From Oscillospiraceae bacterium (GTDB lineage Bacteria; Bacillota; Clostridia; Oscillospirales; Oscillospiraceae), in NCBI GenBank assembly GCA_029065305.1, contig JAIEIQ010000119.1, positions 1 to 5,158 of the forward strand: a stretch of 5,158 nt of DNA. The letters are read 5' to 3'. The notes under the pieces were generated by a model, which saw only the letters and a list, made by a program, of their open reading frames with translations, was not told the DNA's origin and made no database searches. Made by a program: the position numbers and the translations under genes. Of this stretch, positions 1 to 5,158 are shown piece after piece (position 1 is the stretch's first letter; every line of letters starts with the position of its first letter).

Positions 1-1830
1 GGCTCCACCAGCGAGTCGGGCCTGCACCATCTGGTTTACGAAATCGTGGACAACTCCATTGACGAGGCCCTGGCCGGCTTCTGCGACACCATCACTGTCA
101 CCATCAACGAGGGAGACACCATCACCGTGGCGGACAACGGCCGGGGCATCCCGGTGGATATCCAGCCTCAGACGGGCCTGCCGGCCCTGGAGGTGGTCTT
201 CACCGTGCTCCACGCCGGCGGAAAGTTCGGCGGCGGGGGCTACAAGGTCTCCGGCGGCCTCCACGGCGTGGGCGCCAGCGTGGTCAACGCCCTGTCGGAG
301 TGGCTGGAGGTCCAGGTCCGCAAGGACGGGAAGATCTACGAGATGAAATTCTCCCGGGGCGAGATCACCCAGCCCATGCGGGTGGTGGGGACCGCGGACC
401 GCACCGGCACCACCGTCACCTTCAAGCCGGACCCGGAGATGTTCGATATTCTGACCTTCAGCTACGACACCATCCATACCCGGATGCAGCAGCAGGCGTT
501 TTTGAACGCCGGCCTGCGTATCTCCACCTTCGACAACCGGGAGGGCCGGGAGGAGGCCGACTCCATGTGCTACGAGGGCGGCATCCGGGAGTATGTAGCC
601 TGGCTCAACCAGAACAAGACCCCCATTCACGACAGCGTAGTCTACATGCGTGGGAAGAAGGACGACTCCTCCGTGGAGATCGCCCTCCAGTATACGGACA
701 CCTACAGCGAGACTATCGTCTCCTTCGCCAACGACGTGCGCACCCCCGAGGGCGGGATGCACGAGGAGGGCTTCAAGCGGGCCCTCACCACAGTCCTCAA
801 TGCCTACGGCAAAAAGACCGGCATCATCAAGGGGGACGACAAGGTCTCCGGCGAGGACTGCCGGGAGGGTCTGACCTGCGTGATCTCCGTCAAGCTGACG
901 GACGCCCAGTTTGAGGGCCAGACCAAGGCGAAGCTGGGCAACGCCTCCGTGCGGACCCTGACGGCGGCGGTGGTGTCCGAGAAGCTGGAGGAGTATCTGG
1001 AGGAGAACCCCCGGGTAGCCCGAACCATTCTGGACAAGGCCATGATGGCCAACCGGGCCCGGGAGGCCGCGAAAAAGGCCCGGGAGTCCGTCCGCCGGAA
1101 GACGGCCCTGGGCGGCGCGGCCATGCCGGATAAGCTGCGGGACTGCAACGAGAACAACCCGGAGCTGACAGAGCTCTATATCGTCGAGGGCGACTCGGCA
1201 GGCGGATCCGCCACCCAGGGCCGGGACAGCCGGTTCCAGGCCATTCTGCCCCTGTGGGGGAAGATGCTCAACGTGGAGAAGGCCCGGGTGGACAAGGTCT
1301 ACGGCAACGACAAGCTTCAGCCTGTCATCACCGCCCTTGGGGCTGGCATCGGCGAGGAGTTCGACGTCAATAAGCTCCGCTACCACAAGATCATCATCAT
1401 GGCCGATGCCGACGTGGACGGGAGCCATATCCGCACCCTTCTGCTGACCTTTTTCTTCCGCTTCATGCGCCCGCTGATTGAGCAGGGCTACGTCTACTCC
1501 GCCGTGCCGCCCCTCTTCAAGCTCACCCGGGGCAAGACCACCCGCCTGGCCTTCTCCGAGCCGGAGCGGGACGCCATCTCCTCAGAGCTCCGGGGCGACA
1601 ACCCCAACGCCAAGGTGGACATCAGCCGCTTCAAGGGCCTGGGCGAGATGAACCCCCACGAGCTGTGGGAGACCACCATGGACCCGGAGCGGCGGACCCT
1701 GCGGCGCATCGAGCTGGACGACGCGGTCCAGGCCGATGCCACCTTCACCGTCCTCATGGGGGAGAAGGTGGAGCCCAGAAAGGAATTTATCGAGAAAAAC
1801 GCCAAATACGCGGTGAATCTCGACTATTGA
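1..1830 (+). CDS. gyrB: DNA gyrase subunit B (5'-truncated by window edge)
   Basis: This is the ATPase/Toprim subunit of DNA gyrase, which with GyrA introduces negative supercoils into DNA at the cost of ATP. The reading frame is open from base 1 (GSTSESGLHHLVYEIVDN), so 609 residues are visible and about 30-35 N-terminal residues lie upstream. The GTG at 46 is an internal Val codon, not a start. In visible numbering, the GHKL ATPase shows catalytic Glu14 and Asn18 (E. coli E42/N46), Asp45 of DNGRGIP (D73), Lys75 of HAGGKF and the lid GGLHGVG at 85-91. Lys309 of QTK in the transducer domain matches ATP-contacting K337. The Toprim domain has EGDSAGGSA at 396-404 and the metal-binding DADVDG at 469-474 (Asp469/471/473). 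The C-terminus has FKGLGEMN and ends NLDY. Length fits the short Gram-positive form, about 640 aa, lacking the proteobacterial insertion. Adjacency to a GyrA with a GyrA-box argues against ParE. Oddities: Lys108 at the E. coli R136 position, Trp419 at the K447 position, and Ala rather than Thr before DADVDG. Confidence 0.98.
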   Translation, partial: GSTSESGLHHLVYEIVDNSIDEALAGFCDTITVTINEGDTITVADNGRGIPVDIQPQTGLPALEVVFTVLHAGGKFGGGGYKVSGGLHGVGASVVNALSEWLEVQVRKDGKIYEMKFSRGEITQPMRVVGTADRTGTTVTFKPDPEMFDILTFSYDTIHTRMQQQAFLNAGLRISTFDNREGREEADSMCYEGGIREYVAWLNQNKTPIHDSVVYMRGKKDDSSVEIALQYTDTYSETIVSFANDVRTPEGGMHEEGFKRALTTVLNAYGKKTGIIKGDDKVSGEDCREGLTCVISVKLTDAQFEGQTKAKLGNASVRTLTAAVVSEKLEEYLEENPRVARTILDKAMMANRAREAAKKARESVRRKTALGGAAMPDKLRDCNENNPELTELYIVEGDSAGGSATQGRDSRFQAILPLWGKMLNVEKARVDKVYGNDKLQPVITALGAGIGEEFDVNKLRYHKIIIMADADVDGSHIRTLLLTFFFRFMRPLIEQGYVYSAVPPLFKLTRGKTTRLAFSEPERDAISSELRGDNPNAKVDISRFKGLGEMNPHELWETTMDPERRTLRRIELDDAVQADATFTVLMGEKVEPRKEFIEKNAKYAVNLDY

Positions 1831-1850
1831 TTGGTTTGCGCCTATTGGAA

Positions 1851-1855
1851 AGGAG
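1851..1855 (+). promoter_or_regulatory. Ribosome binding site of the antitoxin
   Basis: AGGAG (within GGAAAGGAG) lies 9 bases before the ATG at 1865. It decides the start, because another ATG at 1858 in a different frame is only 2 bases from the motif and opens a 13-codon dead-end frame. Confidence 0.8.
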
Positions 1856-1864
1856 ATATGGACG

Positions 1865-2074
1865 ATGAGCAGCCGGGAATTTGCGAAGAGCCTCATTGAC
1901 CAGATACCGGAAAGCCGCCTGTTTTATGTGATTTCCTATTTACAGGGGGCGGCGGTTCCTGACGAGACGCCGAACGCTGGAACACAGGAGGCCATTGCGG
2001 AGCTGGACAGCGGCGGCGGACACAGCTTCCGCGGCTCCACGCAGGACCTGTTTGCGGAATTGACGGGGGAGTAA
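1865..2074 (+). CDS. Type II antitoxin, partner of YafQ-family toxin
   Basis: This 69-residue protein is the probable antitoxin that binds and neutralises the toxin encoded 3 bases downstream. The C-terminal half (PNAGTQEAIAEL, then FRGSTQDLFAEL, about residues 36-66) resembles the toxin-wrapping tail of RelB/DinJ-type antitoxins found with YafQ toxins; this is judged from memory of the family, not from a search. The N-terminal half (REFAKSLIDQIPESRLFYVISYLQG, split as REFAKSLIDQIPESR at 4-18 and LFYVISYLQG at 19-28) looks like two helices with a Pro turn. It lacks the short basic/hydrophobic strand followed by an RxD..L helix expected of a ribbon-helix-helix DNA-binding domain. Start ATG is supported by AGGAG 9 bases upstream. 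The gene begins 34 bases after gyrB with no terminator seen, so it may be read from the gyrB transcript. Gene order antitoxin-toxin and tight spacing are typical of type II TA operons. The antitoxin role is inferred mostly from context; DNA binding and autoregulation are uncertain. Confidence 0.82.
   Translation: MSSREFAKSLIDQIPESRLFYVISYLQGAAVPDETPNAGTQEAIAELDSGGGHSFRGSTQDLFAELTGE
2065..2071 (+). promoter_or_regulatory. Ribosome binding site of the toxin, inside the antitoxin gene
   Basis: GGGGGAG lies 6 bases before the toxin ATG at 2078 and overlaps the last antitoxin codons. With a 3-base gap between stop and start, toxin translation is probably coupled to that of the antitoxin. Confidence 0.7.
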
Positions 2075-2077
2075 CCG

Positions 2078-2350
2078 ATGCTGGCGGTTCGATACTCCAC
2101 GAAGTTCAAGCGGGATTTTAAAATCTGCGTGAAGCGGCATTATGATATGGACCTTTTGCAGCAGGCAATTGATGTATTGAGAATTCCGGATAAGCTGCCT
2201 CTGAAAAACAGGGACCACGATTTAAGCGGCGGCTATTCGGGACATCGGGAGTGTCATCTGGCTCCGGATTGGCTGCTGATTTACAGGCAGGATGGGGAAG
2301 AACTTCTGCTCTACCGTACAGGTACGCACTCCGACCTATTTGGCCGGTAG
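2078..2350 (+). CDS. yafQ: Type II toxin of the YafQ family (RelE/ParE superfamily mRNA endonuclease)
   Basis: This 90-residue protein matches the usual size (about 90 aa) and C-terminal motif series of YafQ toxins, which in E. coli bind the ribosome and cut mRNA at in-frame codons to stop translation. Visible signatures are KFKRDFK near the N-terminus (residues 9-15), KNRDHDLSG around His47, GHRECHLAPDWLLIY (55-69) and RTGTHSDLF (80-88). The residues equivalent to E. coli YafQ His50, His63, Asp67, Trp68, His87 and Phe91 are His47, His60, Asp64, Trp65, His84 and Phe88. All are kept, so the toxin should be active when free. There is no signal peptide or membrane segment; it acts in the cytoplasm. 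The frame is uninterrupted and starts 3 bases after the antitoxin stop. G+C (~49%) is well below the gyrase genes. ParE, a relative that poisons gyrase, belongs to the same fold superfamily, but the PDW and GTHSDLF motifs point to YafQ, so a gyrase-directed activity is not indicated by sequence. Confidence 0.95.
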   Translation: MLAVRYSTKFKRDFKICVKRHYDMDLLQQAIDVLRIPDKLPLKNRDHDLSGGYSGHRECHLAPDWLLIYRQDGEELLLYRTGTHSDLFGR

Positions 2351-2394
2351 CGGACCCCCTCCTGCGAAAAACATAGAATGTATCCTGATTTTAC

Positions 2395-2401
2395 AAGGGA
2401 G
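2395..2401 (+). promoter_or_regulatory. Ribosome binding site of gyrA
   Basis: AAGGGAG ends 6 bases before the ATG at 2408 and fixes that codon as the gyrA start. The in-frame ATG at 2378 would add 10 residues ([10 protein letters not shown]) but has no purine-rich site upstream. Confidence 0.85.
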
Positions 2402-2407
2402 AATAGC

Positions 2408-4915
2408 ATGAGCAAAAAGCCACAGTACGATCCCGAGGAGATCCGTTTTCCGGATCAGAAGATCATCTCCTCCCCCCTGGTGCCGGAGATGGAGAAGTCC
2501 TATATTGAGTACGCCATGTCGGTCATCGTGGGCCGGGCCCTGCCGGACGTCCGGGACGGGCTCAAGCCGGTCCACCGCCGGATCCTCTACGCCATGTACG
2601 AGGACAATCTGACCAGTGACAAGCCCTTCAAGAAGTCGGCCACCTGCGTGGGCGACGTGCTGGGCCGGTACCACCCCCACGGCGACGCCTCCGTCTATGA
2701 CGCCCTGGTCCGTCTGGCCCAGGACTTCTCCATGCGCTATATGCTGGTGGACGGCCACGGCAACTTCGGCTCCGTGGACGGCGACCCCCCGGCGGCCTAC
2801 CGGTATACCGAGGCCCGGCTCTCCAGAATCTCCGACGAGATGCTCCGGGACATCGACAAGGACACGGTGGACTGGGACCCCAACTTTGACGAGTCCCGGA
2901 AGGAGCCACGGGTCCTGCCCAGCCGCTTCCCCAACCTGCTGGTGAACGGATCCGCCGGCATCGCCGTGGGTATGGCCACCAATATCCCTCCCCACAACCT
3001 GCGGGAGGTCATCGGGGCCTGCGTCCACGTGCTGGACAATCCGGAGGCGGATCTCAGCAGTCTGATGGAGTATATCAAGGGCCCCGACTTCCCCACCCGG
3101 GGCATCATCATGGGCCGGGCCGGCATCCGGCAGGCCTACGCCACGGGCCGGGGCCATATCCGCATCCGGGCCCGGACGGAGTTTGAGGAGTTCGGCCAGA
3201 ACCGCACCCGCATCATCGTCACCGAGATCCCCTACCAGGTGAACAAGCGGATGCTGATCAAGAACATGGCGGACCAGGTGGAGGACAAGCGCCTGGAGGG
3301 CATCAGCGATATCCGGGACGAGTCCGACCGCAACGGCATGCGCATCGTCGTGGAGCTCAAGCGGGACGCCAATCCCCAGGTGGTCCTCAACCGCCTCTTC
3401 GCCCAGACCCAGCTCCAGACCACCTTTGCCATCAATATGCTGGCCCTGGTGAACAACCAGTCCCAGCCCAGGATCCTCTCCCTGCGCCACATCATCGACG
3501 AATATTTGAAATATCAGGAAGAGATCATCATCCGCCGCACCAAGTTCGACCTGAAGAAGGCCCAGGAGCGTGCCCATCTTCTGGAGGGCCTGCTTCTGGC
3601 CCAGGACAACATCGACGAGGTGATCCGGATCATCCGCTCCAGCTACAGCGAGGCCAAGGAGCGGCTGATGGAGCGCTTCGGCTTTGACGATGTCCAGGCC
3701 CAGGCCATCTGCGATATGCGCCTCATCTCCCTCCAGGGCCTCAACCGGGAGAAGCTGGAGACGGAGTACAAGGAGATCGAGGAGCGCATCGCCTACTACC
3801 AGAGCCTCCTGGCCGACGAGGCCATGCTCAAGGGCGTCCTCAAGGAGGAGCTGGAGGCCATCGCCAATAAATACGGCGATGACCGTGTGACGGAGATCGG
3901 CTTTGACGAGGACGATCTGGACGTGGAGGACCTCATCGAGGAGGAGCAGTGCGTCTACACCCTCACCCAGGGGGGCTATATCAAGCGCACCCCCGCCAGC
4001 GAGTACCGCCTCCAGGGCAAGGGCGGCAAGGGCAACAAGTCCATGTCCACCAAGGAGGAGGACAACGTGAACACGGTCTTCACGGCCTCCACCCACGACT
4101 ACGTCCTCTTCTTCACCAACATGGGCCGGGTCTACCGCCGGAAGGGCTACCAGATCCCCGCCTCCGGCAAGACCGCCAAGGGCACCAACCTGGTGAACAT
4201 CCTGCCCATCGAGCCCGGCGAGCGTGTCAGCGCCATGATCCACACCGACGACATCTCCACCGGCGACCGCTTCCTGGTGATGGTCACCCGCAACGGCACC
4301 GTCAAGCGCCTCCCCGGCGAGTCCTTGAAGAACCTCCGCAGCAACGGCATCCGCGCCCTGACCCTGGACGAGGGCGACGAGCTGATCTCCGTCCGCGAGA
4401 CCGACGGCAGCATGAAGATTCTGATCGCTACCCACGACGGCTCTGCCGTCTGTTTCGACGAATCCGACGTCCGTCCCACGGGCCGCGGCTCCATGGGCGT
4501 CCGCGGCATTCGTCTCCGGGAGGGCGACTACGTGATCGGCGCCGCCCGGGCTGTTCCCGGCAAGAATGTCCTGACCATCACGGAGAAGGGCTACGGCAAG
4601 CAGACCCCGGTGGAGGAGTACCGCGTCACCGCCCGAGGCGGCCTTGGCATCAAGAACTACGGCCTTACGGACAAGACCGGCAAGGTGGTGGGCATCAAGG
4701 TGGTGGACGGCAGCGAGGATCTGCTGGTCCTCACGGAGAAGGGCATTCTCCTGCGCACCGCCGTGGACACCATCAAAACCTGCGGCCGGTCCACCCAGGG
4801 CGTTATCGTCATGCGCTTCAAGGAGGAGGACGACAAGGTCATCTCCATCGCCCTCACCGAGCGGGAGGAGGTCCAGGAGGCCGCGGAAACCGCCCAGGAG
4901 TCTGAGAATCCCTGA
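2408..4915 (+). CDS. gyrA: DNA gyrase subunit A
   Basis: This is the DNA-cleaving and DNA-wrapping subunit of gyrase, 835 residues, close to the ~820 usual in Firmicutes. The winged-helix breakage-reunion domain occupies roughly residues 1-365. The active-site Arg132-Tyr133 in [11 protein letters not shown] corresponds to E. coli R121-Y122, which forms the covalent bond to DNA. A long coiled-coil arm spans about 365-490 ([14 protein letters not shown] and following, with a [18 protein letters not shown] return helix). The C-terminal beta-pinwheel runs from about 512 to 818, with a variant GyrA-box QGKGGKG at 536-542 and blade motifs such as [10 protein letters not shown] (692-701) and ARGGLGIKN (742-750). 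It ends in a short acidic tail. The quinolone region reads [10 protein letters not shown], so Ala94 stands at the Ser83 position while Asp98 keeps the Asp87 acidic residue. The GyrA-box separates it from ParC. It lies 57 bases after the toxin stop with no terminator between, and its stop codon overlaps the cobS start. A full antisense frame exists opposite it but is a codon-bias shadow. Confidence 0.98.
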   Translation: MSKKPQYDPEEIRFPDQKIISSPLVPEMEKSYIEYAMSVIVGRALPDVRDGLKPVHRRILYAMYEDNLTSDKPFKKSATCVGDVLGRYHPHGDASVYDALVRLAQDFSMRYMLVDGHGNFGSVDGDPPAAYRYTEARLSRISDEMLRDIDKDTVDWDPNFDESRKEPRVLPSRFPNLLVNGSAGIAVGMATNIPPHNLREVIGACVHVLDNPEADLSSLMEYIKGPDFPTRGIIMGRAGIRQAYATGRGHIRIRARTEFEEFGQNRTRIIVTEIPYQVNKRMLIKNMADQVEDKRLEGISDIRDESDRNGMRIVVELKRDANPQVVLNRLFAQTQLQTTFAINMLALVNNQSQPRILSLRHIIDEYLKYQEEIIIRRTKFDLKKAQERAHLLEGLLLAQDNIDEVIRIIRSSYSEAKERLMERFGFDDVQAQAICDMRLISLQGLNREKLETEYKEIEERIAYYQSLLADEAMLKGVLKEELEAIANKYGDDRVTEIGFDEDDLDVEDLIEEEQCVYTLTQGGYIKRTPASEYRLQGKGGKGNKSMSTKEEDNVNTVFTASTHDYVLFFTNMGRVYRRKGYQIPASGKTAKGTNLVNILPIEPGERVSAMIHTDDISTGDRFLVMVTRNGTVKRLPGESLKNLRSNGIRALTLDEGDELISVRETDGSMKILIATHDGSAVCFDESDVRPTGRGSMGVRGIRLREGDYVIGAARAVPGKNVLTITEKGYGKQTPVEEYRVTARGGLGIKNYGLTDKTGKVVGIKVVDGSEDLLVLTEKGILLRTAVDTIKTCGRSTQGVIVMRFKEEDDKVISIALTEREEVQEAAETAQESENP
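4896..4900 (+). promoter_or_regulatory. Weak or distant ribosome binding site of cobS
   Basis: AGGAG lies 14 bases before the cobS ATG, farther than usual, and no closer purine-rich motif is seen. Because the gyrA stop and cobS start share a base (TGATG, 4913-4917), cobS is probably translated mainly by ribosomes that finish gyrA and reinitiate. Confidence 0.45.
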
Positions 4916-5158
4916 TGAAACGCCTCTATGCCTCCTTCGTCATAGCCTTCTCCACCTACTCCAAGATCCCCATGCCCCAGGTGGAGTGGAGCGAGGCCAA
5001 TATGCGCCATACCCTGTCCTTTTTCCCCCTGGTGGGAGCGGTGCTGGGCGTCTTGTTCTGCGCCGCCGCCCGGATCTGCGCCCTTCTGGACCTGGGCCCT
5101 GTCCTCACGGCGGCGGTCCTCACCGCCCTCCCGGCCCTCCTCACCGGCGGCATCCACC
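4915..5158 (+). CDS. cobS: Adenosylcobinamide-GDP ribazoletransferase (cobalamin synthase), N-terminal part
   Basis: CobS is an integral membrane enzyme that joins alpha-ribazole (or its phosphate) to adenosylcobinamide-GDP, releasing GMP, the late lower-ligand step in coenzyme B12 synthesis. The first 81 residues are visible; the gene runs off the window, the full protein being usually about 250 aa. The N-terminus has the family's FSTYSKIPMP (12-21), a Trp25 and NMRHTLSFFPLVGAVLG (29-45). This is followed by hydrophobic spans at about 36-57 and 60-77 and then TGGIH (77-81), the start of the family TGG-H-DG motif, which the window edge cuts. The ATG overlaps the last base of the gyrA stop and has only a distant AGGAG, so translational coupling to gyrA is likely. 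Neighbouring cob genes, if present, would lie downstream. The frame is not interrupted. Identification rests on motif recognition of the N-terminal third. Confidence 0.9.
   Translation, partial: MKRLYASFVIAFSTYSKIPMPQVEWSEANMRHTLSFFPLVGAVLGVLFCAAARICALLDLGPVLTAAVLTALPALLTGGIH

Larger units (their letters stand above)
1776..2407. other. Lower-GC segment holding the TA cassette between gyrB and gyrA
   Basis: Base composition drops near the last ~18 codons of gyrB and recovers inside gyrA. By hand count G+C is 30/60 over 1741-1800, 27/60 over 1801-1860, 227/420 (54%) over 1921-2340, and 118/240 (49%) over the toxin lines 2101-2340. Sampled gyrase lines give 43/60 (241-300), 40/60 (961-1020) and 40/60 (2701-2760). 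The drop coincides with the antitoxin-toxin pair, which suggests that the pair was acquired by transfer. The 34-base gyrB-antitoxin gap and the 57-base toxin-gyrA gap show no transposase, long inverted repeats or clear target duplication, so the insertion route is not visible. Confidence 0.7.

Noticed and set aside
46..48. GTG as the gyrB start codon
   Set aside because: It is an internal Val in the EIVDN motif, and the upstream frame to base 1 encodes conserved GyrB sequence including the catalytic Glu.
1858..1899. ATG at 1858 opening a 13-codon peptide overlapping the antitoxin start
   Set aside because: It is only 2 bases after AGGAG, too close for good initiation, and the frame ends at once. 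The ATG at 1865 is better placed and gives the antitoxin.
2078..2350. Toxin as a ParE-type gyrase poison, suggested by its place beside gyrase genes
   Set aside because: The GHRECH, PDW and RTGTHSDLF motifs with all catalytic residues fit YafQ mRNA endonucleases. Position alone does not support a gyrase target.
2374..2379. TAGAAT as a -10 box for a gyrA promoter
   Set aside because: One mismatch to TATAAT, but no -35-like hexamer lies 16-19 bases upstream (that region is GC-rich around 2348-2357), and no extended -10 TG precedes it.
2378..2407. Upstream in-frame ATG as the gyrA start
   Set aside because: It has no Shine-Dalgarno site, whereas the ATG at 2408 has AAGGGAG 6 bases upstream and gives the normal MSKK-type N-terminus.
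2336..4435. A 699-codon open frame on the minus strand opposite gyrA
   Set aside because: Its translation is low-complexity (rich in Gly, Ala, Val, Leu, Asp, His) and mirrors the GC-rich codons of gyrA, whose protein is unmistakable. This is a codon-bias shadow. It also runs antisense into the end of the toxin without any ribosome binding logic.
3949..4905. A 318-codon plus-strand frame inside gyrA
   Set aside because: The product is dominated by Arg, His, Pro and Gly, typical of an out-of-frame reading of high-GC coding DNA. The gyrA frame is continuous through it with conserved pinwheel motifs.

Overview
The window is a compact, fully plus-strand stretch carrying the two DNA gyrase genes with a toxin-antitoxin (TA) cassette between them, and the start of a cobalamin gene after them. 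In order: gyrB without its first ~30-35 codons (1-1830), a 69-aa antitoxin (1865-2074), a 90-aa YafQ/RelE-type toxin (2078-2350), complete gyrA (2408-4915), and the first 81 codons of cobS (4915 to the window end). There is no gene-free stretch over 60 bases, and I saw no RNA gene, insertion sequence, CRISPR array or convincing terminator.

The likely host is a GC-rich gut-type member of the Clostridia (Oscillospiraceae / Flavonifractor-like). This is an inference from three things: the short Gram-positive style GyrB without the proteobacterial insertion, the GyrA active-site context [11 protein letters not shown], and about two-thirds G+C in the gyrase genes combined with strong AGGAG-type ribosome binding sites. 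Species cannot be told from this window.

GyrB (ATPase plus Toprim) and GyrA (DNA cleavage plus DNA-wrapping C-terminal domain) form the A2B2 gyrase that introduces negative supercoils. Between them sits an apparently intact type II TA pair in the order antitoxin-toxin, separated by 3 bases. The toxin keeps every catalytic residue expected of YafQ, a ribosome-dependent mRNA endonuclease. The cassette is lower in G+C (about 54% over 1921-2340, toxin about 49%) than the flanking gyrase genes (about 67-72% in sampled lines), so it looks acquired. No terminator or strong promoter is visible between gyrB and gyrA, so transcription may run through all four genes and into cobS, whose start codon overlaps the gyrA stop (TGATG).

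Other points: three drug-contact positions in gyrase carry non-standard residues (GyrA Ala at the E. coli Ser83 position, GyrB Trp at the Lys447 position, GyrB Lys at the Arg136 position), and the GyrA-box is a variant. The main novelty candidate is the TA cassette embedded in the gyrase operon, with an antitoxin whose N-terminus does not look like the ribbon-helix-helix usual for RelB/DinJ.
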